Assembly: GCF_900112365.1 (NCBI RefSeq)
Contig: NZ_FOLQ01000002.1
Span: 923,413-987,412, forward strand
Origin: Spirosoma endophyticum
Lineage (GTDB): Bacteria; Bacteroidota; Bacteroidia; Cytophagales; Spirosomataceae
Direction of reading: 5' to 3'
DNA: 64,000 nt
Shown: piece after piece, positions 27,149-34,800 of the stretch
Layout of the letters: each line of letters opens with the position of its first letter
Numbering within the stretch: the first letter of the stretch is position 1
Made by a program: the position numbers and the translations under genes
The notes under the pieces: model-generated
What the model was told of the DNA's origin: nothing
The model's database searches: none
Seen by the model: only the letters and a program-made list of their open reading frames with translations

Positions 27149-28516
27149 ATGGAACCAACGAATCAACCCGATTTTCAGCATGGCTATGCAAGTGGTGTTG
27201 AAGGAGTTAATCGGGAAACATACGAAGGCTATTTATCGAGTCAGGTTAACACGGACTGGATCACAGACCGGATTCAGGAAAAGCGTACTGAACTGACCAA
27301 TACCGAGCGTCAACTAGCCGAAGCTACTGACGCTAACAGGACCGCTTTTGCCGATCTGCAAAATTTCACAAGCCAGGTTGATCGCCTGGATAAGCAGATC
27401 AAACAGAAAGAAGCAGACCGGCAAGCACTGGAAGCTGACCGCGACCAGCTATTGGAACGCCGAACTAAAGCGGCTCCTGATTACTCGTTGCTGGCTGGGC
27501 TCCTGTTTCTAGCCGCTGGTATTTCGTTTCTGGCGGGTGATCTGATCATCTCCCACGAAATTGTAGCTTACGCCCTCAACATACGTAACACCAACGAAGC
27601 CTGGGCCTTTGCCGTGGGTCTGGCGATGGTATCGATCCTGCTGAAACCCGCTTACGACCGACTTATCGAGCAGCCCTATCAGGAAGATCCAGTGAAAAAT
27701 GGGCGTAGATATGGCCGCTTCAAGATGGGATTGGCCCTATTTTCGGTGCTTACGCTGGCCGTACTCGGCTGGTTTCGTTATGAAGCGTACCGAACGGATC
27801 AGCTCAAGGCAGCCATCAACAAATCGGTCCGGCAGCTACAACTTAATACTGATCCTACCGCAGCCACACAGGTGCTTAGTCCGTCCACGCTGAGTAAAAT
27901 TGAGAAGCAGTTGAGCGAATCCAGTGAGTTGAATCTGGCACTCGTAAACAGCCCCTGGGCGTTACTGTCGTTCGTGCTGAGTGGCATTTTATTTGCTCTG
28001 GCGGGGGCAGTATGTTTAGGTATTGCGCTACCCGTTTTATCAGCTTTTTGGTTTCGATGGTTGCAGGCCGATATTAAACTGGGGAAATTACGCCGTCGCC
28101 TGAAACGTCTGGACAAGGAAATAGCTCCCCTCGAAACTCAACTGGCCGAGCAACGTACGCAGCAACAAGTGCTCCAGCACAATCTCGACTTGTTACCTAA
28201 CTTAAATGACTTAAAAGAAGAGCGTCAGACCATTATGTCTGAATTGAACGAATTATTGTCTGAACTCAAGCTAGCGCAAACCGATAGCCGCATCAGTAAT
28301 TTCAACGATGGCTACGGTCAGGGAGAGGCTACACGCACCGTCTTGACAGATGACGAACAACGGCAGTTGCGAAAAGAGATGCTTGCTCTCCAGAACAGTA
28401 ATCGTAGTCGGTCGGGGGAAGCCCGTACCAACGGTTCTGATAAAGGAACAAATGGCAAAACGCAGGGATTACGTCCTTACCAAACCATCCGAAATTATCT
28501 CTCGGATGAGCTTTAG
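27149..28516 (+). CDS. Second coiled-coil four-helix membrane protein
   Basis: The 455-residue product starts with FQHGYASGVEGVNRETYEGY, then a coiled coil (about 39-107), helices at about 112-132, 150-167, 191-208 and a long hydrophobic region 269-300, and a second coiled coil (about 305-378) before a Gly/Ser/Asn-rich tail ending in RPYQTIRNYLSDEL. The plan coil - four helices - coil mirrors the preceding gene, though the sequences differ and a 60-residue loop is inserted before the last helix. No nucleotide-binding or catalytic motif is visible. A role in envelope organisation or as a channel is possible but unproven. Confidence 0.6.
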   Translation: MEPTNQPDFQHGYASGVEGVNRETYEGYLSSQVNTDWITDRIQEKRTELTNTERQLAEATDANRTAFADLQNFTSQVDRLDKQIKQKEADRQALEADRDQLLERRTKAAPDYSLLAGLLFLAAGISFLAGDLIISHEIVAYALNIRNTNEAWAFAVGLAMVSILLKPAYDRLIEQPYQEDPVKNGRRYGRFKMGLALFSVLTLAVLGWFRYEAYRTDQLKAAINKSVRQLQLNTDPTAATQVLSPSTLSKIEKQLSESSELNLALVNSPWALLSFVLSGILFALAGAVCLGIALPVLSAFWFRWLQADIKLGKLRRRLKRLDKEIAPLETQLAEQRTQQQVLQHNLDLLPNLNDLKEERQTIMSELNELLSELKLAQTDSRISNFNDGYGQGEATRTVLTDDEQRQLRKEMLALQNSNRSRSGEARTNGSDKGTNGKTQGLRPYQTIRNYLSDEL

Positions 28517-28596
28517 CAGGCCATTTCGCGAATTGATTGGTACTATTGTCTTTCAGTAAATACTGCGAATTATGAAACAGTTTTAAGGAGTTGGCT

Positions 28597-28941
28597 ATGG
28601 ATTTTTCGAAAATAGGTGCCGCTGTTATTCTCTTTCTAATCGGTTCATTCGGGCATTGGTACATCATGTACTGGCAATTCAAATCGGATAAATGGATTCG
28701 CTCACCGATGCCTTATTTACTAGCGATAGTTTGTACCTGGCTTTGGATAAAAGCATCCAAATACGGTGTTGAAGGATTTAATGGGTCCATGTGGTCGAAT
28801 CGATTTCTGTTTTTCGTTACGGGCGTATTTGCCGGAGCTATCCTATATCCGCTTCATTTTGGGCAGCCGTTCACGCTTAAAGTAGCCGTTCAGCTTTTGC
28901 TGGCGCTTTCGATTATTGTCGTTTCGGTCGTATGGAAATAA
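28597..28941 (+). CDS. Small four-helix membrane protein
   Basis: The 114-residue product has four hydrophobic segments (about 6-25, 40-55, 68-84, 93-112) and little else; the charge pattern and size resemble small multidrug or DMT-like half transporters, but I see no family motif. The start at 28597 is chosen because AAGGAG lies eight bases upstream, one of the few Shine-Dalgarno-like sites here. It follows the coiled-coil gene by 80 bases and ends 14 bases before the convergent chromate transporter gene. Confidence 0.55.
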   Translation: MDFSKIGAAVILFLIGSFGHWYIMYWQFKSDKWIRSPMPYLLAIVCTWLWIKASKYGVEGFNGSMWSNRFLFFVTGVFAGAILYPLHFGQPFTLKVAVQLLLALSIIVVSVVWK

Positions 28942-28955
28942 ATAGGGCCTATCGC

Positions 28956-30158
28956 TCAGATAATAATCCCCGCCAGTAAGCCCCCCAGAATCAGTATATA
29001 AGGGGGAATTTTGGTATATAAGAGTACACCGATCGTTACCAATACCACCACTACTGATGGCCAGTGGGCAGCCATAGGTTCGAATAGGGCGATAGCGGCA
29101 GCCGCCGTCAGACCCGTACTGGCCGCATTAATGCCGCCTAAAGAAGCCCGCACAACCCGGTAGCGTTTTAGTTGCTCCCAGAAGCGGTACACGAAAAAAA
29201 TAAGGAACGTGCCCGGCAGAAAGATACCGACTGTCGAGACGAGTCCGCCCCACAGTTGTCCATGCATACCGGCATCACGCATGGATAGCACTCCAATGTA
29301 GGAGGCAAACGCGAAAACGGGCCCTGGTACGGCCTGCACTAAGCCCAGTCCGGACAGAAACTCCTCACGCGTCAGGTAATGTTTGAAGGCCACAAATTCG
29401 TTGTAGAGCATGGGCGTCAATACCTGGCCTCCCCCAAACACGAAGCTGCCGTTACGGTAAAAATTTTCAAACAAGCGCACCGGCAACGACTGCGTGATAG
29501 CCCCCAGGCCAGCTGCCGCAATGAATACACCCAGCCATAAAAAAAAATTAGCCCACTGCACACGCAGGGGCTTCTTTTCCATTCGTTCCTGTTTTTCGTA
29601 GGTCAGTGCCGTCGTGAGGCCACCAACAGCGATCACAATAGGGGTCATCACTGGTGACCGAAAAACGTAGCCTACCAAAACCGCCGTTAGGGCCAGCGCC
29701 AGACTGACTTGATTTTTTATGACTTTCCGACCAATTCGATACCCCGCCACAATCATAAAGCCGACGGCCATAGGTTGAATGAATCGGGTAAACTGAAGTG
29801 ACAGCTGGTGTCTTTCCAGATAATAGATGCCCATCCCGGCAGCTATCATGATGCTTACAGCGGGGAGTATCCAGATGAGCAGCGTAATGTAAGCCAGATT
29901 CGGTCCACCAAATTTAAAACCAATGGCCGTAATCGTCTGGGTTGAGGTTGGTCCGGGGAGCACTTGTCCAAGCGCATTCAGTTCGAGCAACTCATCTTCC
30001 GTCAGGTATCGTCGTTTTAGAACAAGCCGCTCATGAAACATGGCCAGATGAACCTGCGGCCCACCAAACGTCGTCAGTGCAAGAACCAGCACATCTTTCA
30101 GAAAGATAATGTACCGGATTCGACGTACGGGCTTAACGGTTGGCAGGTGAGGCAGCAT
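28956..30158 (-). CDS. chrA: Chromate transporter, two-domain ChrA type
   Basis: ChrA exports chromate from the cytoplasm. The 400-residue product contains two homologous CHR halves: the first with TTFGGPQVHLAMF and GQVLPGPTSTQT, the second with FVFGGGQVLTPMLYNEF and LVQAVPGPVFAFASY. About ten to twelve membrane helices are expected. The length is right for the long-chain family. It lies downstream of a 2OG-Fe(II) oxygenase gene on the same strand with a hairpin between them. Whether chromate is the natural substrate is not certain; sulfate-like anions are possible. Confidence 0.9.
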   Translation of the reverse strand: MLPHLPTVKPVRRIRYIIFLKDVLVLALTTFGGPQVHLAMFHERLVLKRRYLTEDELLELNALGQVLPGPTSTQTITAIGFKFGGPNLAYITLLIWILPAVSIMIAAGMGIYYLERHQLSLQFTRFIQPMAVGFMIVAGYRIGRKVIKNQVSLALALTAVLVGYVFRSPVMTPIVIAVGGLTTALTYEKQERMEKKPLRVQWANFFLWLGVFIAAAGLGAITQSLPVRLFENFYRNGSFVFGGGQVLTPMLYNEFVAFKHYLTREEFLSGLGLVQAVPGPVFAFASYIGVLSMRDAGMHGQLWGGLVSTVGIFLPGTFLIFFVYRFWEQLKRYRVVRASLGGINAASTGLTAAAAIALFEPMAAHWPSVVVVLVTIGVLLYTKIPPYILILGGLLAGIII

Positions 30159-30186
30159 AGGATGCGATCGGGAGAGGCAGTCTAGT

Positions 30187-30220
30187 CAACTTCCAGGCTG
30201 GGTCGCCAACTTGGAAGTTG
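30187..30220 (-). terminator. Hairpin after the oxygenase gene
   Basis: CAACTTCCA (30187-30195) pairs with TGGAAGTTG (30212-30220). There is no T run on the minus strand, so termination may be partial. Confidence 0.5.
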
Positions 30221-30227
30221 TACGCAT

Positions 30228-31187
30228 TTACGCTTTTTTCAGACCAAGTTCCATCAGCCGCTCGTCCAGAAACTCACCTGCTGTCATGTTCACATATATT
30301 TTGGGGTGTTGCGCATCAATGCAACTTTCCAGACTGGTCAGATCCATATCGGCGCGTGGATGCATAAAGAAGGGGATCGAGTACCGCGACTGATTCATCT
30401 TCTCCCGGGGCGGGTTCACCACCTGGTGAATGGTCGATTTTAGTTTGTGGTTGGTCAGTCGGTCAAGCATATCGCCGACGTTCACCACAACCTGGTCGGG
30501 CAGGGCCGTAATGCCAATCCATTTACCATCACGACGTAGCACTTCCAGCCCATCGGCCGAAGCGCCCATCAGCAACGTGATGAGGTTAATATCACCATGA
30601 GCGGCAGCCCGCACGGCACCATCGGGGGTGGTGTCGGGATCAAGCGGGAAATAATGCAACGCCCGCAAAATACTGTCGCCGTTCTTTACTTTATCGTCAA
30701 AATAATTTTCGGGGAGCTCCAGATAGAGCGCAATGGCACGTAGTAGTTGCTTGCCAGCATTCTCCAGTGTTCTGTAAGCGGTTAATGTCGCTTCACTAAA
30801 CTCAGGAAATTCCTCCGGCAGTACGTTACCGGGCATATCGCCTTCTGGTTCTGGCTGACCAATGTGGTAAAATTCTTTTAAATCCGCCACTTTAAATCCT
30901 TTGGCGGTTTCCTTTCCCTTCCCGATGTAGCCACGCTGGCCATTCAGTTCCGGGTGTTCATATTTCTGTTTCAGGGAATCAGGCGATGAGAAAAAAGCCT
31001 GTGCTGAATCGTACAGCCGCTTAGTCAAGTCCTCAGTTAAACCGTGATTGCGAATAGCAACAAAACCGATTTGATTAAACGCCCTACCCAGATCCTGCAC
31101 AAAACGGGCTTTGCGTTCAGGATCGCCTGAGGTAAAATCCGCCAAGTCTAATGACGGAATTTCGTTGTATAATTCTTCTGATAACAT
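30228..31187 (-). CDS. Isopenicillin-N-synthase-like 2-oxoglutarate/Fe(II) oxygenase
   Basis: The 319-residue product has the N-terminal DIOX_N domain (about 9-120; IPSLDLADF, GFVAIRNHGL) and the C-terminal jelly-roll core with the iron ligands His197 and Asp199 in AAHGDINLITLL and His254, followed by RYSIPFF (Arg268, Ser270) for 2-oxoglutarate binding. NVGDMLDRLTN is also typical. Family members act on many small molecules and the true reaction is not deducible here. A TTTG-N16-TATTTTTG promoter lies just upstream. Confidence 0.9.
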   Translation of the reverse strand: MLSEELYNEIPSLDLADFTSGDPERKARFVQDLGRAFNQIGFVAIRNHGLTEDLTKRLYDSAQAFFSSPDSLKQKYEHPELNGQRGYIGKGKETAKGFKVADLKEFYHIGQPEPEGDMPGNVLPEEFPEFSEATLTAYRTLENAGKQLLRAIALYLELPENYFDDKVKNGDSILRALHYFPLDPDTTPDGAVRAAAHGDINLITLLMGASADGLEVLRRDGKWIGITALPDQVVVNVGDMLDRLTNHKLKSTIHQVVNPPREKMNQSRYSIPFFMHPRADMDLTSLESCIDAQHPKIYVNMTAGEFLDERLMELGLKKA

Positions 31188-31205
31188 GGACTAAACTATT
31201 TTTTG

Positions 31206-31233
31206 CAAAAATACAAAAGTTTACATAAACAAA
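31206..31233 (-). promoter_or_regulatory. Probable promoter for the oxygenase gene
   Basis: On the minus strand TTTG (31233-31230), 16 bases, then TATTTTTG (31213-31206), a match to TAnnTTTG with a spacer one base shorter than usual. The ATG is at 31187. Confidence 0.5.
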
Positions 31234-31239
31234 CGTAGA

Positions 31240-31321
31240 GACGCAACCCCTTGCGTCTCCTGTGCCTCAGCAATGGTAATTAATAAAACCATCCGGCAAA
31301 GGAGACGCAAAGGGTTGCGTC
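31240..31321. repeat. REP-like GAGACGC...GCGTCTC palindromic element
   Basis: 31240-31260 and 31301-31321 are inverted copies of 21 bases with one mismatch. Each arm is itself palindromic (GAGACGCAA...TTGCGTCTC type). It lies between the oxygenase and the superoxide dismutase genes. It may end sod-distal or divergent transcripts, but the double palindrome looks more like a repetitive extragenic element. Confidence 0.7.
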
Positions 31322-31338
31322 ATATAATATATCTTCAA

Positions 31339-32034
31339 CTATGCTCCGAAGTTCTTTCCGACTTTATTCCAGTCAACTACATTCCAGAAAGCCGTTACGT
31401 ATTCTGGCCGACGGTTCTGGTATTTTAGGTAGTACGCGTGTTCCCACACATCCAGCCCCAGAACGGGTGTACCTTTTTTCTCGGCCAGCGCCATCAAGGG
31501 GTTATCCTGATTAGGCGTCGAGATAATTTCGACGTCGTTACCATTCTTGATGAGCCACACCCAGCCGGAACCAAAACGACCCGTAGCGGCTTTACCCCAC
31601 TCCGTTTTGAAATTGTCGAACGACGTGTATTTCTTATTAATGGCATCGGCCAACGTACCTTTTGGCGCACCACCGGCATTAGGCCCCATGATATTCCAAA
31701 AGAACGTGTGGTTCCAATGACCACCCGCATTGTTACGTACGGCGGGGGGCGTAGTGCTGCTCACACTTTTAACTAAGGCATCAATGTCCATCTTGGCCAT
31801 GTCGGTTCCGGCGACGGCTTTGTTTAGGTTGTCCACATACGCTTTATGATGCTTATCGTGGTGGATTTCCATCGTCATTTTATCAATGTGCGGTTCGAGC
31901 GCACCGGCATCAAAGGGTAGCGGAGCCAGCTTGAATGGGCCTTCTGCCTGCGTAGGCGAAAAGCCAAAAGAGCGGAAAGCAACCAGCCCGGCCGAAGCAC
32001 CAAAGGCCAATTTCAAAAACTCGGAGCGATTCAT
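31339..32034 (-). CDS. sodA: Fe/Mn superoxide dismutase with N-terminal export signal
   Basis: The enzyme converts superoxide to oxygen and peroxide. The 231-residue product carries about 30 extra N-terminal residues ([19 protein letters not shown]), a hydrophobic leader that suggests export, then the full SOD domain with metal ligands His58 (MEIHHDKHH), His109 (HWNHTFFW), Asp195 and His199 ([12 protein letters not shown]). GGHWNH and the surrounding residues do not settle Fe against Mn. The leader has a single Arg and FLK, like a degenerate Tat signal, but a Sec signal or an inner-membrane anchor is equally possible. Confidence 0.92.
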   Translation of the reverse strand: MNRSEFLKLAFGASAGLVAFRSFGFSPTQAEGPFKLAPLPFDAGALEPHIDKMTMEIHHDKHHKAYVDNLNKAVAGTDMAKMDIDALVKSVSSTTPPAVRNNAGGHWNHTFFWNIMGPNAGGAPKGTLADAINKKYTSFDNFKTEWGKAATGRFGSGWVWLIKNGNDVEIISTPNQDNPLMALAEKKGTPVLGLDVWEHAYYLKYQNRRPEYVTAFWNVVDWNKVGKNFGA

Positions 32035-32201
32035 GCGAATGTTGGTTTGTAAGAAAACAAAAATGCGTCTGCGACCAAAGGTCCACTAAACAAAACGCGC
32101 TAAGTGGGCGAATGTTCAATGAAATTCCAGTCACAAACGCAAAGAAACGAGTTTTTGCGGTTTATAAACGGTGTTGAGTCTTACAAAGCCAAACAACCGT
32201 T

Positions 32202-32813
32202 TTAGTCATAGGCAATCCGGCTCAGAATGCTACGTCCGAGCGTGACTTCATCCGCATATTCGAGGTCGCCCCCGATAGGAACGCCCCGCGCAATCGTCGA
32301 GATTTTGAGGTTGAAGGGCCTTAGCTTTTTCTGGAGATAAAAAGCAGTTGTATCGCCTTCCATTGTGGGACTAATAGCCAGAATAATTTCCCGCACCTGT
32401 TCGCTCTCTGCCCCACGCAGGCGTGTCATGAGTGAGTCAATCTGTAAGTCGCTTGGGCCGATTCCTTCGACGGGCGAGATAATGCCCCCCAGCACATGAT
32501 ACAAGCCTTTATATTGGGCGGTATTTTCAATGGCCAGTACGTCGCGGGTATCTTCCACCACGCAAATCAGCGACTGATCGCGCTTCATACTGGCGCAGAT
32601 CGTGCAGAGATCATTATCCGACAGGTTATGGCATTTGCGACAATATTTAACCTTCGTCCGCATGGCCGTTAGACTCTGGGCCAGCGTTTCGGTTTGTTCT
32701 TCATCGCGTTTGAGGAGATGCAAAACCAGCCGGAGGGCGGTTTTCTTCCCGATTCCCGGCAGCTTCGACACCTCGTTGACTGCGTCTTCTATAAGTTTGG
32801 ATGGATACTCCAA
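32202..32813 (-). CDS. recR: Recombination mediator protein RecR
   Basis: RecR loads RecA at gaps with RecO. The 203-residue product has a helix-hairpin-helix (LPGIGKKTALRLVLHLL), a zinc finger (Cys58, Cys61, Cys70, Cys73), a Toprim domain (about 80-175; LICVVEDTRDVLAIE, YHVLGG) and the C-terminal Walker-B-like region. I start it at the TTG at 32813, giving LEYPSKLIEDAV, because that matches the usual beginning of the family; a GTG frame upstream only adds translation of an intergenic repeat word. clpS lies upstream on the same strand. Confidence 0.93.
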   Translation of the reverse strand: MEYPSKLIEDAVNEVSKLPGIGKKTALRLVLHLLKRDEEQTETLAQSLTAMRTKVKYCRKCHNLSDNDLCTICASMKRDQSLICVVEDTRDVLAIENTAQYKGLYHVLGGIISPVEGIGPSDLQIDSLMTRLRGAESEQVREIILAISPTMEGDTTAFYLQKKLRPFNLKISTIARGVPIGGDLEYADEVTLGRSILSRIAYD

Positions 32814-32842
32814 GAGAATGATGACCGGGTCGCCGGTGCGAT

Positions 32843-32917
32843 TATGAATGATAAATGATGAATTACGAACACAAATCACCGCTTTGGTAAATCATTCATA
32901 ATTCATAGTTCATCATT
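32843..32917. repeat. Imperfect inverted words of the ATGAATGAT type between recR and clpS
   Basis: TATGAATGAT (32843-32852) and AATGATGAA (32854-32862) recur inverted as ATCATTCATA (32891-32900) and TTCATCATT (32909-32917). The copies fit in more than one register, so several hairpins are possible. The right word touches the end of clpS. Confidence 0.6.
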
Positions 32918-33206
32918 AGTTTAACACTTCCGCTGAGATTCCCCGACGGCAAATTTCGTTACGCATTGGGACGAGTTCTTCCCATGATCCGTTCTTTACA
33001 GAGCATTTGCCTTTATAATGAATCAGGAGCGTACATTGCTCGGCCTGTTCGGGCGTATGCGCGCAGACATCTATCAATGTTTCGATTACGTGGTCGAACG
33101 TATTGACTTCATCATTGAAGACCACGAGGTTATGAACGTCGGTTTCAACTACTTCGTCGAGTACATCTACATTGGTCGACCAATCGTTTTCTTCAAAAGG
33201 TTGCAT
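32916..33206 (-). CDS. clpS: ATP-dependent Clp protease adaptor ClpS
   Basis: ClpS delivers N-degron substrates to ClpAP or ClpCP. The 96-residue product has the N-terminal flexible part and the conserved core LVVFNDEVNTFDHVIETL, then HTPEQAEQCTLLIHYKGKC and SAEVL at the end; the Asn-Asp residues at NDEVNT bind N-terminal residues. A TAAATTTG box at 33240-33233 (minus strand) may be a -7 element. recR follows on the same strand after a repeat-rich gap. Confidence 0.92.
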   Translation of the reverse strand: MQPFEENDWSTNVDVLDEVVETDVHNLVVFNDEVNTFDHVIETLIDVCAHTPEQAEQCTLLIHYKGKCSVKNGSWEELVPMRNEICRRGISAEVLN

Positions 33207-33318
33207 GGGAGTTAAAAGCGTGTTTACTTAGCAAATTTACGGTAAAATGGCCATCTTTAAAACCATTGCCGTGTATTAAAAGAACCCCTTTCTGGCCTGA
33301 AAAGTTGCCTTATTTCGC

Positions 33319-34782
33319 ATGAATACCACCCTCGCTTTAGTGATCCTGATTGCCTATTTCGGGATGCTGATTGCTGTTTCTTTCTACACCGCCCGCGGAG
33401 CTGACACCAACGCTTTTTTTACCGCTAACCGACAGTCGCCCTGGTGGTTAGTGGCTTTTGGTATGATCGGTACGTCGCTTTCCGGCGTTACGTTCATTTC
33501 CGTACCGGGTGCGGTCGGAAAGATCGGGTTTTCATACTTTCAGGTCGTGCTGGGCTACATTATCGGCTATATCGTGATCGGTACGGTGCTGATGCCGCTC
33601 TACTACCGGTTAAACCTTATTTCCATCTACGGATACCTCGAAAAACGCTTCGGATTCTGGTCCTATAAAACCGGGGCGGGGTTCTTTCTACTGGCCCGTA
33701 CAGTTGGCTCGGCGGTTCGGCTCTACGTAGCGGCTGGCGTATTGCAGATTGCCCTATTCAATGCGCTGGGCATCCCGTTTGAGGTGTCGGTGCTGATTAC
33801 AATTGGCCTGATTTGGGTGTATACCTTCAAAGGGGGCGTTAAAACGATTATTGTGACCGATACGCTCCAAACGGTGTTTCTGGTTACGGCGGTGGTGTTG
33901 ACGATCATTCTGATTTCAAAGGAATTGGGCCTCTCGTTTGGTGAGTTGGTGCAGACCGTGAAAGCCAGTCCGATGTCGCAGGTGTTTTATTGGGATGCCA
34001 ACGACCCCAAGAATTTCTTTAAACAGTTCATTTCCGGGGCTTTCATTGCCATTGTCATGACGGGTCTGGATCAAGATCTGATGCAGAAAAACCTGACGTG
34101 CAAGAACATCGGTGAGGCTCAGAAAAATATGTTCTGGTTTACGGTTACGCTGGTATTTGTCAACTTCATGTTTCTGTCACTCGGCGTGTTATTGTACGTT
34201 TATGCGCAACGCGAGGGTATTGCCATTCCAACAAAAACCGATGATTTATACCCCATGCTTGCGCTGAATCACCTCGGCTTAGTGGTTGGTATTACGTTCC
34301 TGCTTGGCATCACAGCCGCTACGTATGCCAGCGCCGATTCAGCCCTAACCGCCCTAACGACTTCGTTTTGCGTGGATTTTATGAATGTTGAAAAACGCCC
34401 CGAGGTTGAGCGATCGCGTATTAAACAAATTGTTCATATTGGGTTTTCGCTGTTGTTCTACGTTGTCATCATCGTTTTCCGGCAACTCAACAGCAAGGAA
34501 GTTATTACAGCCGTTTTCGACATTGCGGGTTATACCTACGGGCCGCTTTTGGGACTTTATGCCTTTGGTATTTTCAGCAAACGCCCGGTTATGGATCGCG
34601 TTGTACCGTTCATTTGTCTGGCCTCTCCCGTGTTCACCTACATTGTCAATGAGAATTCGGCGGCCTGGTTTGGCGGGTATCAGTTTGGCTTTGAACGGCT
34701 GCTGCTCAATGGCTTATTTACGTTTGTAGGCTTATGGGCGGTGTCGAAACCCGTGCAAAAAGAAGAACCAGTAATGGTGTAA
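33319..34782 (+). CDS. Sodium:solute symporter (SSS family)
   Basis: SSS transporters couple Na+ entry to uptake of sugars, amino acids or related compounds. The 487-residue product has about 13 membrane helices and SSS-style landmarks: TARGADTNAFFTANRQSPWW, GTSLSGVTFISVPG (sodium-site region in helix 2), YTFKGGVKTIIVTDTLQ and GLDQDLMQKNLTCKN. The same region of the C-terminal half has TAATYASADSALTALTTSF. Substrate cannot be read. It is 18 bases before the TlpA-like gene, perhaps one transcript. Confidence 0.9.
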   Translation: MNTTLALVILIAYFGMLIAVSFYTARGADTNAFFTANRQSPWWLVAFGMIGTSLSGVTFISVPGAVGKIGFSYFQVVLGYIIGYIVIGTVLMPLYYRLNLISIYGYLEKRFGFWSYKTGAGFFLLARTVGSAVRLYVAAGVLQIALFNALGIPFEVSVLITIGLIWVYTFKGGVKTIIVTDTLQTVFLVTAVVLTIILISKELGLSFGELVQTVKASPMSQVFYWDANDPKNFFKQFISGAFIAIVMTGLDQDLMQKNLTCKNIGEAQKNMFWFTVTLVFVNFMFLSLGVLLYVYAQREGIAIPTKTDDLYPMLALNHLGLVVGITFLLGITAATYASADSALTALTTSFCVDFMNVEKRPEVERSRIKQIVHIGFSLLFYVVIIVFRQLNSKEVITAVFDIAGYTYGPLLGLYAFGIFSKRPVMDRVVPFICLASPVFTYIVNENSAAWFGGYQFGFERLLLNGLFTFVGLWAVSKPVQKEEPVMV

Positions 34783-34800
34783 ATAGATAATTAGACAGTT

